Below are positions 4,364-5,456 of a DNA stretch of 5,456 nucleotides, one piece after another (position 1 is the stretch's first letter; each line of letters begins with the position of its first letter). The notes under the pieces are model-generated. The model searched no databases, was not told where the DNA came from, and saw only the letters and a list, made by a program, of their open reading frames with translations. The DNA comes from Gammaproteobacteria bacterium (GTDB lineage: Bacteria > Pseudomonadota > Gammaproteobacteria > Steroidobacterales > Woeseiaceae): assembly GCA_030641695.1 (NCBI GenBank), contig DAOWGY010000008.1, positions 1-5,456 on the forward strand, read 5' to 3'. A program made the position numbers and the translations under genes.

Positions 4364-5254
4364 ATGTCCAAACAACATCCTGTTGTTGCCGTCACAGGCT
4401 CCTCCGGGGCCGGCACGACCACGGTCAAAACCGCGTTCGAACACATTTTTCGGCGCCTGAATGTCACCCCGAGCATCATCGAGGGGGACAGTTATCATCG
4501 TTTCGACCGGCAGTCGATGCGCGACGCGATTAACGAAGCGGCGCAACAAGGCAAGAACATCAGCCATTTCGGACCGGACGCAAACCTGCTGTGCGACCTG
4601 GCCAAATTGTTTCGCGAGTATGGCGAAACCGGCGCCGGCAAGCGCCGCTACTACGTCCACAACGAGGATGAAGCCCTGTTGCACGGCTGTCCATCTGGCA
4701 CATTCACGCCGTGGCAGGATCTGCCGGATGACTCCGATATGTTGCTCTACGAGGGACTGCATGGCGCCATGGTCACCGATGAGTGCGATGTTGGCCAGTT
4801 TGCCGACCTGCTTATCGGCGTCGTCCCCATCGTCAACCTCGAATGGATACAGAAGATCCACCGTGACACGCGCGACCGAGGCTATGACGAACGCGACGTA
4901 ACGGCAACGATTCTGCGCCGCATGGAAGATTACGTGACGCACATTACGCCGCAATTCTCGCGCACCGACATCAATTTCCAGCGTGTGCCTACTGTGGATA
5001 CGTCAAATCCGTTCATCGCGCGCGACATACCGACACCTGACGAAAGCTTTGTCGTGATACGCTTTCGCGATCCGGCGAAATTCGACGTTGACTTCCCGTA
5101 TCTGCTGGCAATGATTAACAGCGCCTTCATCTCCCGACGCAATACGATCGTCGTGCCGGGCGGCAAGATGCTGCTGGCGATGGAACTCATTCTCATGCCA
5201 ATCCTGCAAAGGATGATCACTGCCAGTGCTGCGGGAGCGCGCCTCGTCGCGTGA
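4364..5254 (+). CDS. cbbP: Phosphoribulokinase (proteobacterial class I type)
   Basis: A protein of 296 residues; bacterial class I enzymes have about 290. It transfers phosphate from ATP to ribulose 5-phosphate to make ribulose 1,5-bisphosphate, the RuBisCO substrate, in the cytoplasm. The P-loop is GSSGAGTTT (12-20). The active-site residues known from the Rhodobacter sphaeroides enzyme are in place: D42 (catalytic base), H45 and R49, then E130 in LLYEGLHG (127-134), and K164, R167, D168 and R172 in IQKIHRDTRDRG, one residue off the Rhodobacter numbering. The stretch from about 182 to the end (TPQFSRTDINFQRVPTVDTS, then NPFIARDIPTPDESF) is strongly conserved. The plant redox cysteine of the P-loop is absent, as expected; bacterial relatives are instead regulated by NADH and AMP. 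The start at 4364 has AAGGGG 11 nt upstream; an out-of-frame ATG at 4356 lies between. A heterotrophic homologue (E. coli PrkB) exists, so the gene alone does not prove carbon fixation. Confidence 0.96.
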   Translation: MSKQHPVVAVTGSSGAGTTTVKTAFEHIFRRLNVTPSIIEGDSYHRFDRQSMRDAINEAAQQGKNISHFGPDANLLCDLAKLFREYGETGAGKRRYYVHNEDEALLHGCPSGTFTPWQDLPDDSDMLLYEGLHGAMVTDECDVGQFADLLIGVVPIVNLEWIQKIHRDTRDRGYDERDVTATILRRMEDYVTHITPQFSRTDINFQRVPTVDTSNPFIARDIPTPDESFVVIRFRDPAKFDVDFPYLLAMINSAFISRRNTIVVPGGKMLLAMELILMPILQRMITASAAGARLVA

Positions 5255-5456
5255 GCCACTCCGATAGAAGTGTACCGGCCGCCGTCGTTTTTGACCTCGA
5301 CGGCACGCTGGCCGATACCGCAGCAGACATTTGCGCTGCCCTCAACGCAGCGCTATGCAAGCAAAACCTGGGCGCCCTCGAGCCGGAAGCGGTGCGACTC
5401 ATAATCGGCAAAGGGCCTGTTGTGCTCGTCGAACGCGCGCTCCAACACCTCGGCGC
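5251..5456 (+). CDS. gph: Phosphoglycolate phosphatase-like HAD hydrolase, N-terminal part (runs off right edge)
   Basis: Sixty-eight codons are present. The HAD motif I, FDLDGTLADT (14-23), gives the nucleophile D15 and the acid/base D17, and the cap-domain start IIGKGPVVLVERAL resembles the (V/I)GxGxxxLVxRAL segment of phosphoglycolate phosphatases. These enzymes hydrolyse 2-phosphoglycolate, made when RuBisCO uses oxygen or during DNA repair, to glycolate. The GTG start overlaps the phosphoribulokinase stop (GTGA, 5251-5254), so translation is probably coupled and the two genes form an operon. There is no well-spaced Shine-Dalgarno; GGGAG lies about 14 nt upstream. In cbb operons this gene is named cbbZ. 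HAD proteins are hard to tell apart from the N-terminus alone, and other sugar phosphatases remain possible. Confidence 0.85.
   Translation, partial: MSHSDRSVPAAVVFDLDGTLADTAADICAALNAALCKQNLGALEPEAVRLIIGKGPVVLVERALQHLG

Noticed and set aside
4343..4954. Minus-strand open frame of 203 codons
   Set aside because: Antisense shadow of the phosphoribulokinase gene, whose frame is certain from its active-site motifs.

Overview
The window looks like a proteobacterial chromosome segment, most likely gammaproteobacterial. The reasons are the moderately GC-rich, gene-dense sequence, good Shine-Dalgarno sites, a proteobacterial-type (about 290-residue) phosphoribulokinase, a Gram-negative lipoprotein signal and sigma70-like promoters. 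The taxonomic placement is an inference. No rRNA, tRNA, CRISPR array, transposase or phage gene is visible.

Layout. At the left edge (1-200, minus) lies the start of a lipoprotein gene whose secreted part opens with a run of 19 prolines. Divergent from it is a DUF6065-family gene (384-1124, plus), probably using a TTG start. It converges on a small secreted-protein gene (1240-1587, minus), with an 8-bp stem-loop between them. Next, all on the minus strand, come a TetR-family repressor (1731-2315), a cysteine-containing orphan (2376-2828) and a COG2403 protein related to cyclic 2,3-diphosphoglycerate synthetase (2922-4229). A 134-bp divergent intergenic region separates this from a plus-strand pair: phosphoribulokinase (4364-5254) and a phosphoglycolate phosphatase-like HAD gene that overlaps it by 4 bases and runs off the right edge.

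How the genes work together. There are two coherent units. The first is a TetR circuit. Three near-identical palindromes (CAGAAY-N4-RTTCTG) occur in the window. One sits between the -35 and -10 of the tetR promoter and partly covers the -10. Two sit upstream of the small secreted-protein gene, one of them between its candidate -35 and -10. The repressor therefore probably controls itself and that secreted protein, and its own transcript may be leaderless.

The second unit is carbon metabolism. Phosphoribulokinase makes ribulose-1,5-bisphosphate, and phosphoglycolate phosphatase clears the 2-phosphoglycolate made when RuBisCO reacts with oxygen. The pair looks like part of a Calvin-cycle (cbb) locus, although no RuBisCO gene is in view. 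The divergent COG2403 gene, best known from archaea, shares its control region with phosphoribulokinase, and that region carries an 8-bp inverted repeat. This is the most intriguing association in the window: a phosphoglycerate-linked P-loop enzyme next to the Calvin-cycle kinase.
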